The notes beneath the pieces are model-generated. The model saw only the letters and a program-made list of their open reading frames with translations. It was not told the DNA's origin and did not search any database. Source: Candidatus Zixiibacteriota bacterium (GTDB lineage: Bacteria; Zixibacteria; MSB-5A5; GN15; FEB-12). From it: 11,669 nt of DNA. The stretch lies in contig JAUXBO010000040.1 in the NCBI GenBank assembly GCA_030619345.1, forward strand, positions 1 to 11,669, given 5' to 3'. Shown piece after piece: positions 6,057 through 11,669 of this stretch. The stretch's first letter is position 1; every line of letters begins with the position of its first letter. The position numbers and the translations under genes are program-made.

Positions 6057-8088
6057 CGGATAAATACGCGTACGAATCCCGGATGCGGGTGTAGTCCGAG
6101 CGGTGGAGGCCGTAGCGGAGGAATTCGTTATAGTGATAGCGAGCACGTTCGAGACGGTTAGACGAAATAGCAACAACCATGCTCAAAAGATGCGCACCGG
6201 GCGAATTTGGATCGCCTTCAAAAAGTGAATCGGCAACGGCGAGAGTTGAATCGTAATAGTCGAGCCGGTAATAGGCCAGACCGACCCCTTCGGCAATAAA
6301 TGTCTTGTTCGGTGACAAATGCCGCGCTTCTTTGAATATTTCCAGCGCTTCATCGTATCGTTGTTGGGCAAGATACATCTGGCCTATTTCGTTTTTGAGA
6401 GTCGACAGGTACGGCCCCAGACGGTGAGCGCGATCATAGTATGGTTCGGCCAGGTCGTAGTTGCCTAATTTGGAATAGGCCGACCCGGCGACCTTCAGAA
6501 ACTCCCGATTGTAGGGGTCGGATTCGGCTAACTCAATGGCAATTGGCAAAGCGCGATCCGGTCTCCCCTCGGTCAGGTGCGAATACGCCTTTTGCAGCTG
6601 TACATATTCAGGAAACAGTTCGTTCATCTCTGCCGCTATTCGGTCATACGAAGCAATATCGCCTTTGTTTTTGTAATGCGTGGCAAGGGTCGCCCAACTG
6701 GAGTGATCGTGACTTTCGTAATATCTCAGAATAGAATAGTAGCGTTGCTCCGGTGACTCTACATGGAGATTAGCCGTCAGATAACCGGTCGTCATTAAGA
6801 GTGTAACGAGACAGGATGCAAAAGCGTAATGAACATACACAACCCGTTTCTCCCCGGTCGTTAGTCTGATGATCAGCAGGATAGGCGCCAACAGGCAGAG
6901 CGAAAAAATATCCCAGTCACGGGCACGGGTGAGGACAGCGCCGAATAGAAATAGGAATGATATTGAACCGGCTGAACAGAGGAGTAGAAATTGCGACGCT
7001 CTATCACGCCGTACGATACTGAAGTTACGGGCGGTCATCCAGATCAGGATCGGTAGAGCGGGGATAATCAAAAGAGTCTGTTGAAGAATGTCGCTCAGGT
7101 GAGGGATGCTCAGAAAATAGTATCCGGGTGCGTTCGGTCTCCCCTGAAAAAGCGGCATGAAGAGAACTTCGATTTCGACCCGTGTTTTGACAAGGTACAC
7201 TATCAGGACAGCACCCGCCGCACAGAGAACCAACAAGATTGCATACAGCGCTTTTTTGAATCGGTCAGGGGCGTGGGTTGCTATCAAGAGCCACAACAGC
7301 GCGGGCAGGAAATAGATCACCTGTACATGGATTATGAGTGCCAAAAGAAAAAGCAGGATAATTAAGACTGATCCCCGTTTGGTCATGGCCTGATTGACAG
7401 CAACTGCAAAAAACAACAATGTTACTGCCCATGAGACAGGATAAAACTCAACGTAACCAAAAAATAGCAGCGCCTGCCCACTACTCAATAACAGGACCAG
7501 TCCCATGAGACGAGCTATCTTGTCCGTCACAAGCGCGCGGAGCAGCATCACCGCGCCAATGATCGCCAGTCCGCCGGACGCGACAGACATTATGCGAAAG
7601 GCTATCAGAGCGGACTCTTGCGTATACTCACCCGACAGATACTGCAGAACGCGAAGAATTTGGATCGCGCCATACTCGCTCCATTTGGGGATATACCCCT
7701 CGCCGCCTCCGAAGATGCTCAACCAGGTGTAGCCATCGCCGAGGAAGTGTGTGTCAGTCTTGAAGAAATAGCAGAGGAACATAAACGTGCCCGCTATTGA
7801 CAACGGTCCCCAGATCGGACTCCCTCGGAGCGAACTCCCCCGGAGCGAGCTCCCCCAGATATAGTCGTGTGTGGTTTCGGCGATCCGCAGCAGTTTTGTT
7901 TCATTGGTGGAGAATAAAGAAATAAATCCAATTATAAAAAGCGCGGCTATCAGTATAACAGCCAATGGCGGCAGAAAGGCAAAATGGTTGATCCCCCAAG
8001 CTGCGCCGATATCAGCGACAACAAAGGCTGCAACCAACGCCAGATAGACCAAAGTAATTAGCCCGAGTATTTTTTTGCCTGTGAACAT
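6052..8088 (-). CDS. Polytopic membrane protein with C-terminal TPR domain
   Basis: The 678-residue protein has about 12 hydrophobic helices (near 8-28, 38-58, 94-110, 163-184, 190-210, 214-231, 240-270 as a pair, 280-300, 332-352, 366-386, 392-408 and 418-438). A soluble C-terminal region (about 460-678) follows, with TPR-like repeats such as NREFLKVAGSAYSKLGNYDL and TLKNEIGQMYLAQQRYDEAL. The first large loop (about 110-140) has TDTHFLGDGYTWLSIF, and acidic residues in this loop are a feature of GT-C glycosyltransferases. A GT-C role with lipid-linked sugars is therefore possible but not established. The protein is read divergently from the FAD gene, 70 bases apart. No clear Shine-Dalgarno precedes the ATG at 8088. 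Its TAG stop lies within the foot of a REP. A 15-bp tandem repeat encodes GSSLR twice near residue 79. Confidence 0.8.
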   Translation of the reverse strand: MFTGKKILGLITLVYLALVAAFVVADIGAAWGINHFAFLPPLAVILIAALFIIGFISLFSTNETKLLRIAETTHDYIWGSSLRGSSLRGSPIWGPLSIAGTFMFLCYFFKTDTHFLGDGYTWLSIFGGGEGYIPKWSEYGAIQILRVLQYLSGEYTQESALIAFRIMSVASGGLAIIGAVMLLRALVTDKIARLMGLVLLLSSGQALLFFGYVEFYPVSWAVTLLFFAVAVNQAMTKRGSVLIILLFLLALIIHVQVIYFLPALLWLLIATHAPDRFKKALYAILLVLCAAGAVLIVYLVKTRVEIEVLFMPLFQGRPNAPGYYFLSIPHLSDILQQTLLIIPALPILIWMTARNFSIVRRDRASQFLLLCSAGSISFLFLFGAVLTRARDWDIFSLCLLAPILLIIRLTTGEKRVVYVHYAFASCLVTLLMTTGYLTANLHVESPEQRYYSILRYYESHDHSSWATLATHYKNKGDIASYDRIAAEMNELFPEYVQLQKAYSHLTEGRPDRALPIAIELAESDPYNREFLKVAGSAYSKLGNYDLAEPYYDRAHRLGPYLSTLKNEIGQMYLAQQRYDEALEIFKEARHLSPNKTFIAEGVGLAYYRLDYYDSTLAVADSLFEGDPNSPGAHLLSMVVAISSNRLERARYHYNEFLRYGLHRSDYTRIRDSYAYLSE
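7826..7855 (-). repeat. In-frame 15-bp tandem duplication
   Basis: Two adjacent 15-base units (7826-7840 and 7841-7855) match at 14 positions, with a partial third unit at 7816-7825. On the minus strand they encode GSSLR-GSSLR-GSP in the loop between the second and third membrane segments. The loop also has IWG on both sides of the repeat. Confidence 0.8.
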
Positions 8089-8158
8089 AAAGCAAATATA
8101 GAAAGCCCGGCGGTCAAATCAACATCTATCCCGCCCACTCTGATCTTGACCATGACTT

Positions 8159-8938
8159 ATGGCTCGTGTATCTTCCGGTATGACGCGTATCGACAGTTTT
8201 ATAGAGGTTTTAAAAAAGCAGTTCCCGGACGACCGGCTGACTTATCAAAAGTCGACCCCGACTTTTCATCCTGAGAATGCGACCGAGGCCGCCGAACTAT
8301 TCAAGCTGGCTAACAATAAAGGCCAGCGCCTGTTCATTACCGGGTTCGGAAATAATATCGACCCGATTGGCCAGGCATTTGAAGAGATCGTCTGTGTCAA
8401 GACTGACCGCTTTAACAAACTCCATGAGGTTAACGAAACAGACTATTATGTGGAAGTTGGCTCCGGCTATCCGCTCATGGAACTAAACCTGGCTTTGAAA
8501 CAGCATTTGCTGTATTTGCCACATAGTTCGCTTCCTTATGTCGGTTCGGTCGGCGGCGGGCTGGCAGTCGGATTGTCCAGCGATTATCATAACGTCGATT
8601 TCCCGCTCAAAAAATATTTCATTCGAGTTGAGATTGTAATGCCAACCGGTGAGATCATAACGCCCGGTTCGGTCTGTTTCAAATCGGTCTCCGGTTACGA
8701 TGTTGCCCGGCTGTTCACCGGATCATGGGGTTTGCTGGGACTGATTGTTTCGGCCACTTTCCGCGTGATGCCATTGAGTGCCGAGTTGGAGTATACCGCC
8801 ATGAAACAGAAAGGTGTGAATCGTCGGTCGCTTCTTGAGGGACTGGCTGAATCGAATGATGCCGCCGATGCGATATATTCTCGCAAGATCAAAGCGAAGT
8901 TTGACCCCAATGGGATTCTGCCGGTAGTAGGAATCTGA
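8159..8938 (+). CDS. Compact FAD-binding (PCMH-type, GlcD/GlcE-like) oxidoreductase
   Basis: The protein (259 residues) is an FAD_binding_4 domain: HPENATEAAELFKLANNKGQ (about 37-56), FITGFGNN, the central YVEVGSGYPLMELNLALKQH (about 97-116), SSLPYVGSVGGGLAVGLS (123-140) with the glycine loop that holds the FAD diphosphate, and KSVSGYDVARLFTGSWGLLG followed by LIVSATFRVMP (175-205). After only about 40 more residues it ends in KAKFDPNGILPVVGI, the C-terminal motif of the FAD-linked oxidase C domain. GlcD is about 480-500 residues and GlcE about 350, so the substrate cap is almost absent here. It may act as a small FAD subunit with a partner encoded elsewhere. The reaction is not known. No good Shine-Dalgarno precedes either the ATG at 8159 or the one at 8180, so the start is uncertain. 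A terminator lies 64 bases downstream. Confidence 0.82.
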   Translation: MARVSSGMTRIDSFIEVLKKQFPDDRLTYQKSTPTFHPENATEAAELFKLANNKGQRLFITGFGNNIDPIGQAFEEIVCVKTDRFNKLHEVNETDYYVEVGSGYPLMELNLALKQHLLYLPHSSLPYVGSVGGGLAVGLSSDYHNVDFPLKKYFIRVEIVMPTGEIITPGSVCFKSVSGYDVARLFTGSWGLLGLIVSATFRVMPLSAELEYTAMKQKGVNRRSLLEGLAESNDAADAIYSRKIKAKFDPNGILPVVGI

Positions 8939-8943
8939 AGGCA

Positions 8944-8967
8944 CCGCCCCTAATAAGTTAGAGGCGG
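8944..8967. repeat. Imperfect hairpin between the FAD gene and its terminator
   Basis: CCGCCCCTA (8944-8952) pairs with TAGAGGCGG (8959-8967) with one mismatch. It has no T-run, and the true terminator is downstream. It may be a further extragenic palindrome. Confidence 0.4.
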
Positions 8968-9002
8968 CCACCCGGTCGGTAGACTCAGGAAAAGCTCCAG
9001 AA

Positions 9003-9029
9003 AAGCGGTCCTGCGGGGCCGCTTTTTTT
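9003..9029 (+). terminator. Rho-independent terminator after the FAD-binding gene
   Basis: The stem AAGCGGTCC pairs with GGGCCGCTT (one T-G wobble) around a TGCG loop and leads into a run of seven T (9023-9029). The 'AAAGCGG...CCGCTTTTTTT' form is a classical intrinsic terminator. Confidence 0.88.
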
Positions 9030-9107
9030 ATTGATGGAACGATGAGATACATTTGCTGTTGTAATCTGGTACAAACGACTTTATTTTAGTGGAAAATGGA
9101 GAACAAA

Positions 9108-9488
9108 ATGATAAATGCTGCGCCCGGATCGAATGTCGCCGTACTCGGCGCCTCGCCAAAAGAAGAAAGATACTCATTCAAAGCGGTAAGAATGCTCAGA
9201 GAGCACAGCCATAAGCCAATCCCGGTTCATCCGGCCGGACATACTGTCGATGGTGTCCCCGGTCTGAAGTCACTCGGTGAAATCACCGAACCAATCGACA
9301 CCCTGACCATGTACATCAGTGCCAAGATATCTGACCATGAGTTGGATTCGATAGTGGCACTAAAGCCACGCCGAGTGATCTTCAATCCCGGCGCCGAGAA
9401 CGACAATCTGGCTGCGAAGTTGGAAGAAGGCGGAATTCAAACGGTCAAGGCGTGTACCCTGGTGATGCTTCGAACGGGGCAGTTTTAG
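9108..9488 (+). CDS. CoA-binding domain protein (YccU-like)
   Basis: The product is a single Rossmann-like CoA_binding domain: SNVAVLGASPKEERYSFKAV (the nucleotide-binding loop), IPVHPAGHTVDGVPGLKSLG, EPIDTLTMYISAKISDHELDSIV, and PRRVIFNPGAENDNLAAKLE then EGGIQTVKACTLVMLRTGQF. Such small proteins resemble the N-terminal part of NDP-forming acyl-CoA synthetases and bind CoA, but their role is unknown. I place the start at 9108 (MINAAPGS, 126 residues) because TGGAGAAC at 9097-9104 gives a GGAG six bases upstream. The in-frame ATG at 9096 would leave that motif inside the gene and has no ribosome binding site. The gene stands alone after a terminator. A GGAG-less small hairpin follows the stop codon. 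Confidence 0.85.
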   Translation: MINAAPGSNVAVLGASPKEERYSFKAVRMLREHSHKPIPVHPAGHTVDGVPGLKSLGEITEPIDTLTMYISAKISDHELDSIVALKPRRVIFNPGAENDNLAAKLEEGGIQTVKACTLVMLRTGQF

Positions 9489-9501
9489 CCGACATAGTCG
9501 G
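9489..9501 (+). terminator. Small hairpin directly after the CoA-binding gene
   Basis: CCGAC-ATA-GTCGG forms a perfect 5-bp stem immediately after the TAG stop codon. No T-run follows, only TTCATTCC, so a termination role is weak. Confidence 0.3.
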
Positions 9502-9545
9502 TTCATTCCGATGCATCATAGAAAGTAATGTGACATAGGGAGAAT

Positions 9546-9881
9546 ATGGCCAAGAAGAAGGTAGCGTTTCAGGGAGAACGCGGTGCGAACAGCGAAGTTG
9601 CCGCGCGAGAATTAGCGGGCAAAAATATTGTGGCGGTTCCATGATTTCGTTTGTGAAGTTAGGGAGTTCTTTTCAAAACTCTTTCCGTGTTTGCTCTTCG
9701 GGATATAAACTTGACCCGAATCGAATCTCGCCCGGCCCGGAAGCGTGACTGACAATATTACTTCTACATTGATTTTGAGGGTTCGGTCAAAGAAGAACGG
9801 GTCAAGTTTGCCCTAGATCATCTCAACGAGATTGCCGATTTTGTCAGAATCCTCGGCAGCTATCCCAAGCACAAAGATTAG
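9546..9881 (+). pseudogene. pheA: Prephenate dehydratase remnant (catalytic domain deleted)
   Basis: A good ribosome site (AGGGAGA, 9537-9543) and ATG open the frame MAKKKVAFQGERGANSEVAA followed by RELAGKNIVAVP, the N-terminus of prephenate dehydratase. The same frame then has stops at 9642, 9654 and 9660. From 9663 it resumes as GVLFKTLSVFALRDINLTRI then ESRPARKRD, a TGA at 9750, and QYYFYIDFEGSVKEERVKFA LDHLNEIADFVRILGSYPKH. That is the ACT regulatory domain, with the phenylalanine-binding ALRDINLTRIESRP motif. The TGA stands where the family usually has Trp (RPWEYxFYxDFEG), suggesting a TGG-to-TGA change. An intact gene is about 270-280 codons; this relic spans about 112, so some 500 bases of catalytic domain are gone. 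Its end overlaps the convergent downstream gene by four bases. Confidence 0.88.
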
Positions 9882-10600
9882 GTTCTCGCCCGCCGCGTTT
9901 GTTTGGCTGCCTGCTTTTCAAACTTGGCCCTAATGAGAATAGCCGAGGCACGTACCAGGTCTTCAACATCAACCGAAGTTGTGTTAATCATCTGGTCGTA
10001 ATGGACTGCATTTCCGATTTGCTTATCAAAAAGTTTTCGGGCAAATTGTTCCCGGGTCGAATCCGACGCTTCAATAGCTTGTACCGCCTCGTTCTCACTC
10101 AAATTTTCATATTTCCGGAGATTCTCAATTCTTGATGAAAGAGATGCAACCACGCGAATATGAAATCCCCGGTCGGGACCGAGAATGAAATTACCGCTCC
10201 GTCCGATTAGTAATACCCCTCCAAACGAGGAAAGGGATAGAACCACGCGGTAGAGATGTCTGATATAATCCTGGTGGTCCACCGATTGATCCAAAAATAG
10301 CGATTCGACCATTAGTTCAAGATCATTACGGAAACTCTCATCAAGAGATTCGACAATTCGCTTGAGGTATCCGGAAGATTCACAAATGGCGTCTATTACT
10401 TCGCGATGGAGACAACTGTAACCCAATTGTTCAGCCAGGCGACGCCCAAAATATGAGCCCCGGCTTCCCTTCTGGCGGCTAACGGTGACGACCGGCGGCG
10501 GCGGCGAGAGCCTTCGGGGAACAGCATCATCCTGCAGCTGCTTTTTCTGATATTCCCATCGCAGTAGTTGGCGATTGATAATGTTGCTGATGGAAGTCAT
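9878..10600 (-). CDS. Cytidylate-kinase-like family protein (Cytidylate_kin2)
   Basis: The protein (240 residues) has the family's opening VVTVSRQKGSRGSYFGRRLA EQLG (about 37-60), where GSRGSYFG is the P-loop-like segment, followed by HREVIDAI (65-72). GGVLLIGRSGNFIL (127-140) and FHIRVVASLSSRIENLRKYE (146-165) are the usual later blocks; the DxxREQFARKLFD region (180-192) resembles the lid segment of nucleoside monophosphate kinases. The substrate of this family is not established; true Cmk is a different, better characterised enzyme. The start at 10600 is supported by GGAGG (complement of 10610-10614), nine bases upstream. An unusual Pro-rich stretch (LSPPPPVV, 31-38) separates the N-terminal extension. 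The gene is divergent from the ECF sigma operon and convergent with the pheA relic. Confidence 0.82.
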   Translation of the reverse strand: MTSISNIINRQLLRWEYQKKQLQDDAVPRRLSPPPPVVTVSRQKGSRGSYFGRRLAEQLGYSCLHREVIDAICESSGYLKRIVESLDESFRNDLELMVESLFLDQSVDHQDYIRHLYRVVLSLSSFGGVLLIGRSGNFILGPDRGFHIRVVASLSSRIENLRKYENLSENEAVQAIEASDSTREQFARKLFDKQIGNAVHYDQMINTTSVDVEDLVRASAILIRAKFEKQAAKQTRRART

Positions 10601-10824
10601 ATACTATTACCTCCATCAATAATATATTATTTTGTTGAATTTCATGCAATAGATATAGGCCAAGATGGTGTCAGATGGGGAGTAGAAGGCTAAATCATTG
10701 TCCTTGTGTATAATCTTGGGATTATTTATCTTCGCTGAGACTAAAGAATCGGAGAATTATCCCGGAAAGGGTTGCGATGTAGCCCTTTAACAATCTTTTT
10801 TCCGATCAAGAAAAAAAGTGACAG
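10601..10824. other. Divergent intergenic region upstream of the ECF sigma factor
   Basis: No coding region is supported. The left end holds the ribosome binding site of the cytidylate-kinase-like gene (minus strand) and an AT-rich stretch (10615-10660) that could carry its promoter. Around 10766-10788 an AAAGGG/CCCTTT pair with an 11-nt loop is followed by a T-run at 10796-10801 and an A-run at 10811-10817, a possible weak terminator-like or symmetrical AT element. Nothing else is clear. Confidence 0.4.
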
Positions 10825-10851
10825 GGGAACTTGTCAGCAAGGTAAAATGTT
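10825..10851 (+). promoter_or_regulatory. Candidate sigmaR/SigH-type ECF promoter (autoregulatory)
   Basis: GGGAAC (10825-10830) is followed after exactly 18 bases by GTT (10849-10851). The S. coelicolor sigmaR and M. tuberculosis SigH promoters have the consensus GGGAAT/GGAA-N18-GTT, so one base differs. The predicted transcript would start at about 10857-10860, some 45-50 bases upstream of the sigma factor ATG. ECF genes of this type normally transcribe themselves. Confidence 0.6.
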
Positions 10852-10904
10852 ATGTATTACCAGACGCCGAGTTTTGGCACTAACGGCTTTTGGTAGAGTT
10901 TTTT

Positions 10905-11492
10905 ATGGCCGACCAAAAGTTAATAACTGCTGAAAAACGGAAACGGTTTGAATCTGAGGCTCTTCCGCACATGGATGCGCTATTGCGTACTGCTCTTAGG
11001 ATGACCAAGAATGAGCGTGACGCTGAGGATTTGGTCCAGGAGGCATTCGTCAAAGCCTACCGGTTCTGGGATAAGTTTGAACCGGGTTCTAACTGTCGGG
11101 CATGGTTGTTTAAAATCATGACCAATATCTTCATAAACAATTACCGCTCGAAATCGCGGTCCCCGATGGCGGTAAATGTGGATGAGATTGATGACAACTT
11201 CCTTTATGGACAGTTGTCGACCGGCGGGCAGAGTCCCACTCCGGAGCAGGAACTGTTCGCCAAGATTTTTGACGACGATGTGAAGAAAGCAATTGAGAAT
11301 CTTCCCGATGACTTTCGGATGGTGGTTGTGCTTTCGTTCCTGGAAGGTTTCTCTTATCAGGAGATAGCCGAAATTGCCGATCTTCAATTGGGAACTGTTA
11401 AATCGAGACTGCATCGTGGTAGAAAACTATTACAAAAAGAACTTTTTGAATATGCGGTCAAGAATGGTTACATCAAGGATAAGGCACAATGA
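10905..11492 (+). CDS. ECF RNA polymerase sigma factor, SigH/SigR-like
   Basis: From the ATG at 10905 the protein has 195 residues. Region 2 (about 20-82) contains ALRMTKNERDAEDLVQEAFV followed by KAYRFWDKFEPGSNCRAWLF, which includes the -10 recognition helix. Region 4 (about 128-180) contains AIENLPDDFRMVVVLSFLEG then FSYQEIAEIADLQLGTVKSR LHRGRKLL, whose helix-turn-helix reads the -35 box. A linker of about 45 residues lies between. Length and motifs fit the group of ECF factors paired with zinc-binding anti-sigma proteins. The frame could also begin at TTG 10890, but the ATG has the better SD-like GGTAGAG (10892-10898). The stop codon overlaps the next gene (ATGA), so the two are translationally coupled. 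Redox or heat stress sensing is inferred from the partner. Confidence 0.92.
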   Translation: MADQKLITAEKRKRFESEALPHMDALLRTALRMTKNERDAEDLVQEAFVKAYRFWDKFEPGSNCRAWLFKIMTNIFINNYRSKSRSPMAVNVDEIDDNFLYGQLSTGGQSPTPEQELFAKIFDDDVKKAIENLPDDFRMVVVLSFLEGFSYQEIAEIADLQLGTVKSRLHRGRKLLQKELFEYAVKNGYIKDKAQ

Positions 11493-11669
11493 ACTGTCAG
11501 GAAGCCCTGGACCTACTATATGATATAATTGATCAGGAAGTGTCCGAAATAGATGAATCTCAGGTCCGCGCCCATCTTGAGAAGTGTCGTCACTGCTCCG
11601 AGATTTTTCGTTTGGAATCGTCAATTCAGAATTTTCTTGAGGCTCGGACTGCTAAAGACAGTTCCCCCG
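11489..11669 (+). CDS. RsrA-like zinc-binding anti-sigma factor, 3' end outside window
   Basis: The first 60 codons run into the window end. The sequence MNCQEALDLLYDIIDQEVSE then IDESQVRAHLEKCRHCSEIF RLESSIQNFL has the ZAS motif C3-X25-H29-X3-C33-X2-C36. The spacing C-to-H of 26 and HxxxCxxC match RsrA (C11, H37, C41, C44 in S. coelicolor), in which these residues bind zinc and form disulfides on oxidation, releasing the sigma factor. The ATG overlaps the sigma stop codon by four bases, the usual ECF/anti-sigma coupling. Whether extra redox cysteines exist further on cannot be seen. A ZAS anti-sigma role is well supported; redox sensing is inference. Confidence 0.88.
   Translation, partial: MNCQEALDLLYDIIDQEVSEIDESQVRAHLEKCRHCSEIFRLESSIQNFLEARTAKDSSP

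Noticed and set aside
7505..7800. Plus-strand frames inside the membrane-protein gene
   Set aside because: They lie opposite transmembrane-coding sequence, have no ribosome site and show no recognisable domain.
10766..10801. Riboswitch or terminator in the sigma upstream region
   Set aside because: Only a 6-bp stem with a large loop and a T-run eight bases away; too weak, and no known riboswitch motif is visible.
10980..11414. Minus-strand open frame of 144 codons within the sigma gene
   Set aside because: It is antisense to clear ECF regions 2 and 4 and has no start signal.

Overview
The window looks like chromosomal DNA of a bacterium with moderate GC content. Four things point to a free-living bacterium: a groES-groEL operon under a CIRCE operator, an ECF sigma factor with a zinc-binding anti-sigma partner, many extragenic palindromes, and a GC-rich MITE-like repeat. 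The mix (RAYT/REP elements, a TPR-tailed polytopic membrane protein, a 'STGPRTPNGK...KHGL' protein, a Cytidylate_kin2 protein) recalls uncultured FCB-related or deltaproteobacteria-like lineages such as Zixibacteria. That is an impression from memory, not a demonstrated assignment.

Layout. (1) 1-1077: mobile-element debris. It holds the C-terminal part of a REP-associated tyrosine (RAYT/HUH) transposase, three copies of a hairpin directly downstream of it, a diverged second copy of the transposase 3' end, and an IS110-type transposase remnant that starts exactly at the third hairpin. (2) 951-3118: the sigma70-type promoter, CIRCE, groES, groEL and a strong terminator. (3) 3231-4878: a two-gene cassette of an XRE/ImmA-IrrE metallopeptidase and a DUF4411 PIN-like protein, separated by one base, probably a type II toxin-antitoxin pair. 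(4) 4879-6056: a palindrome-rich stretch around one conserved protein of unknown function. (5) 6052-9501: a TPR membrane protein on the minus strand, a compact FAD-binding protein, a terminator and a CoA-binding protein. (6) 9546-9881: a decayed prephenate dehydratase gene with its middle deleted. (7) 9878-10600: a cytidylate-kinase-like gene on the minus strand. (8) 10825-11669: an ECF sigma factor and a RsrA-like anti-sigma start with an ATGA overlap, preceded by a GGGAAC-N18-GTT promoter that matches the sigmaR/SigH type and suggests autoregulation.

The most informative structure is a family of three 27-nt palindromes (5596-5622, 5983-6009, and 6029-6055 inverted). All share a GTAG foot, a GTC/GAC stem base, a 5-nt CCYGY loop and six inner base pairs that differ but always pair. 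One sits in frame inside a coding region and another supplies the stop codon of the membrane protein. They are distinct from the palindromes next to the RAYT at 383-447, so at least two REP families share this locus, and the transposase acting on the GTAG family is not visible here.

I see no tRNA, rRNA, CRISPR array or replication origin.
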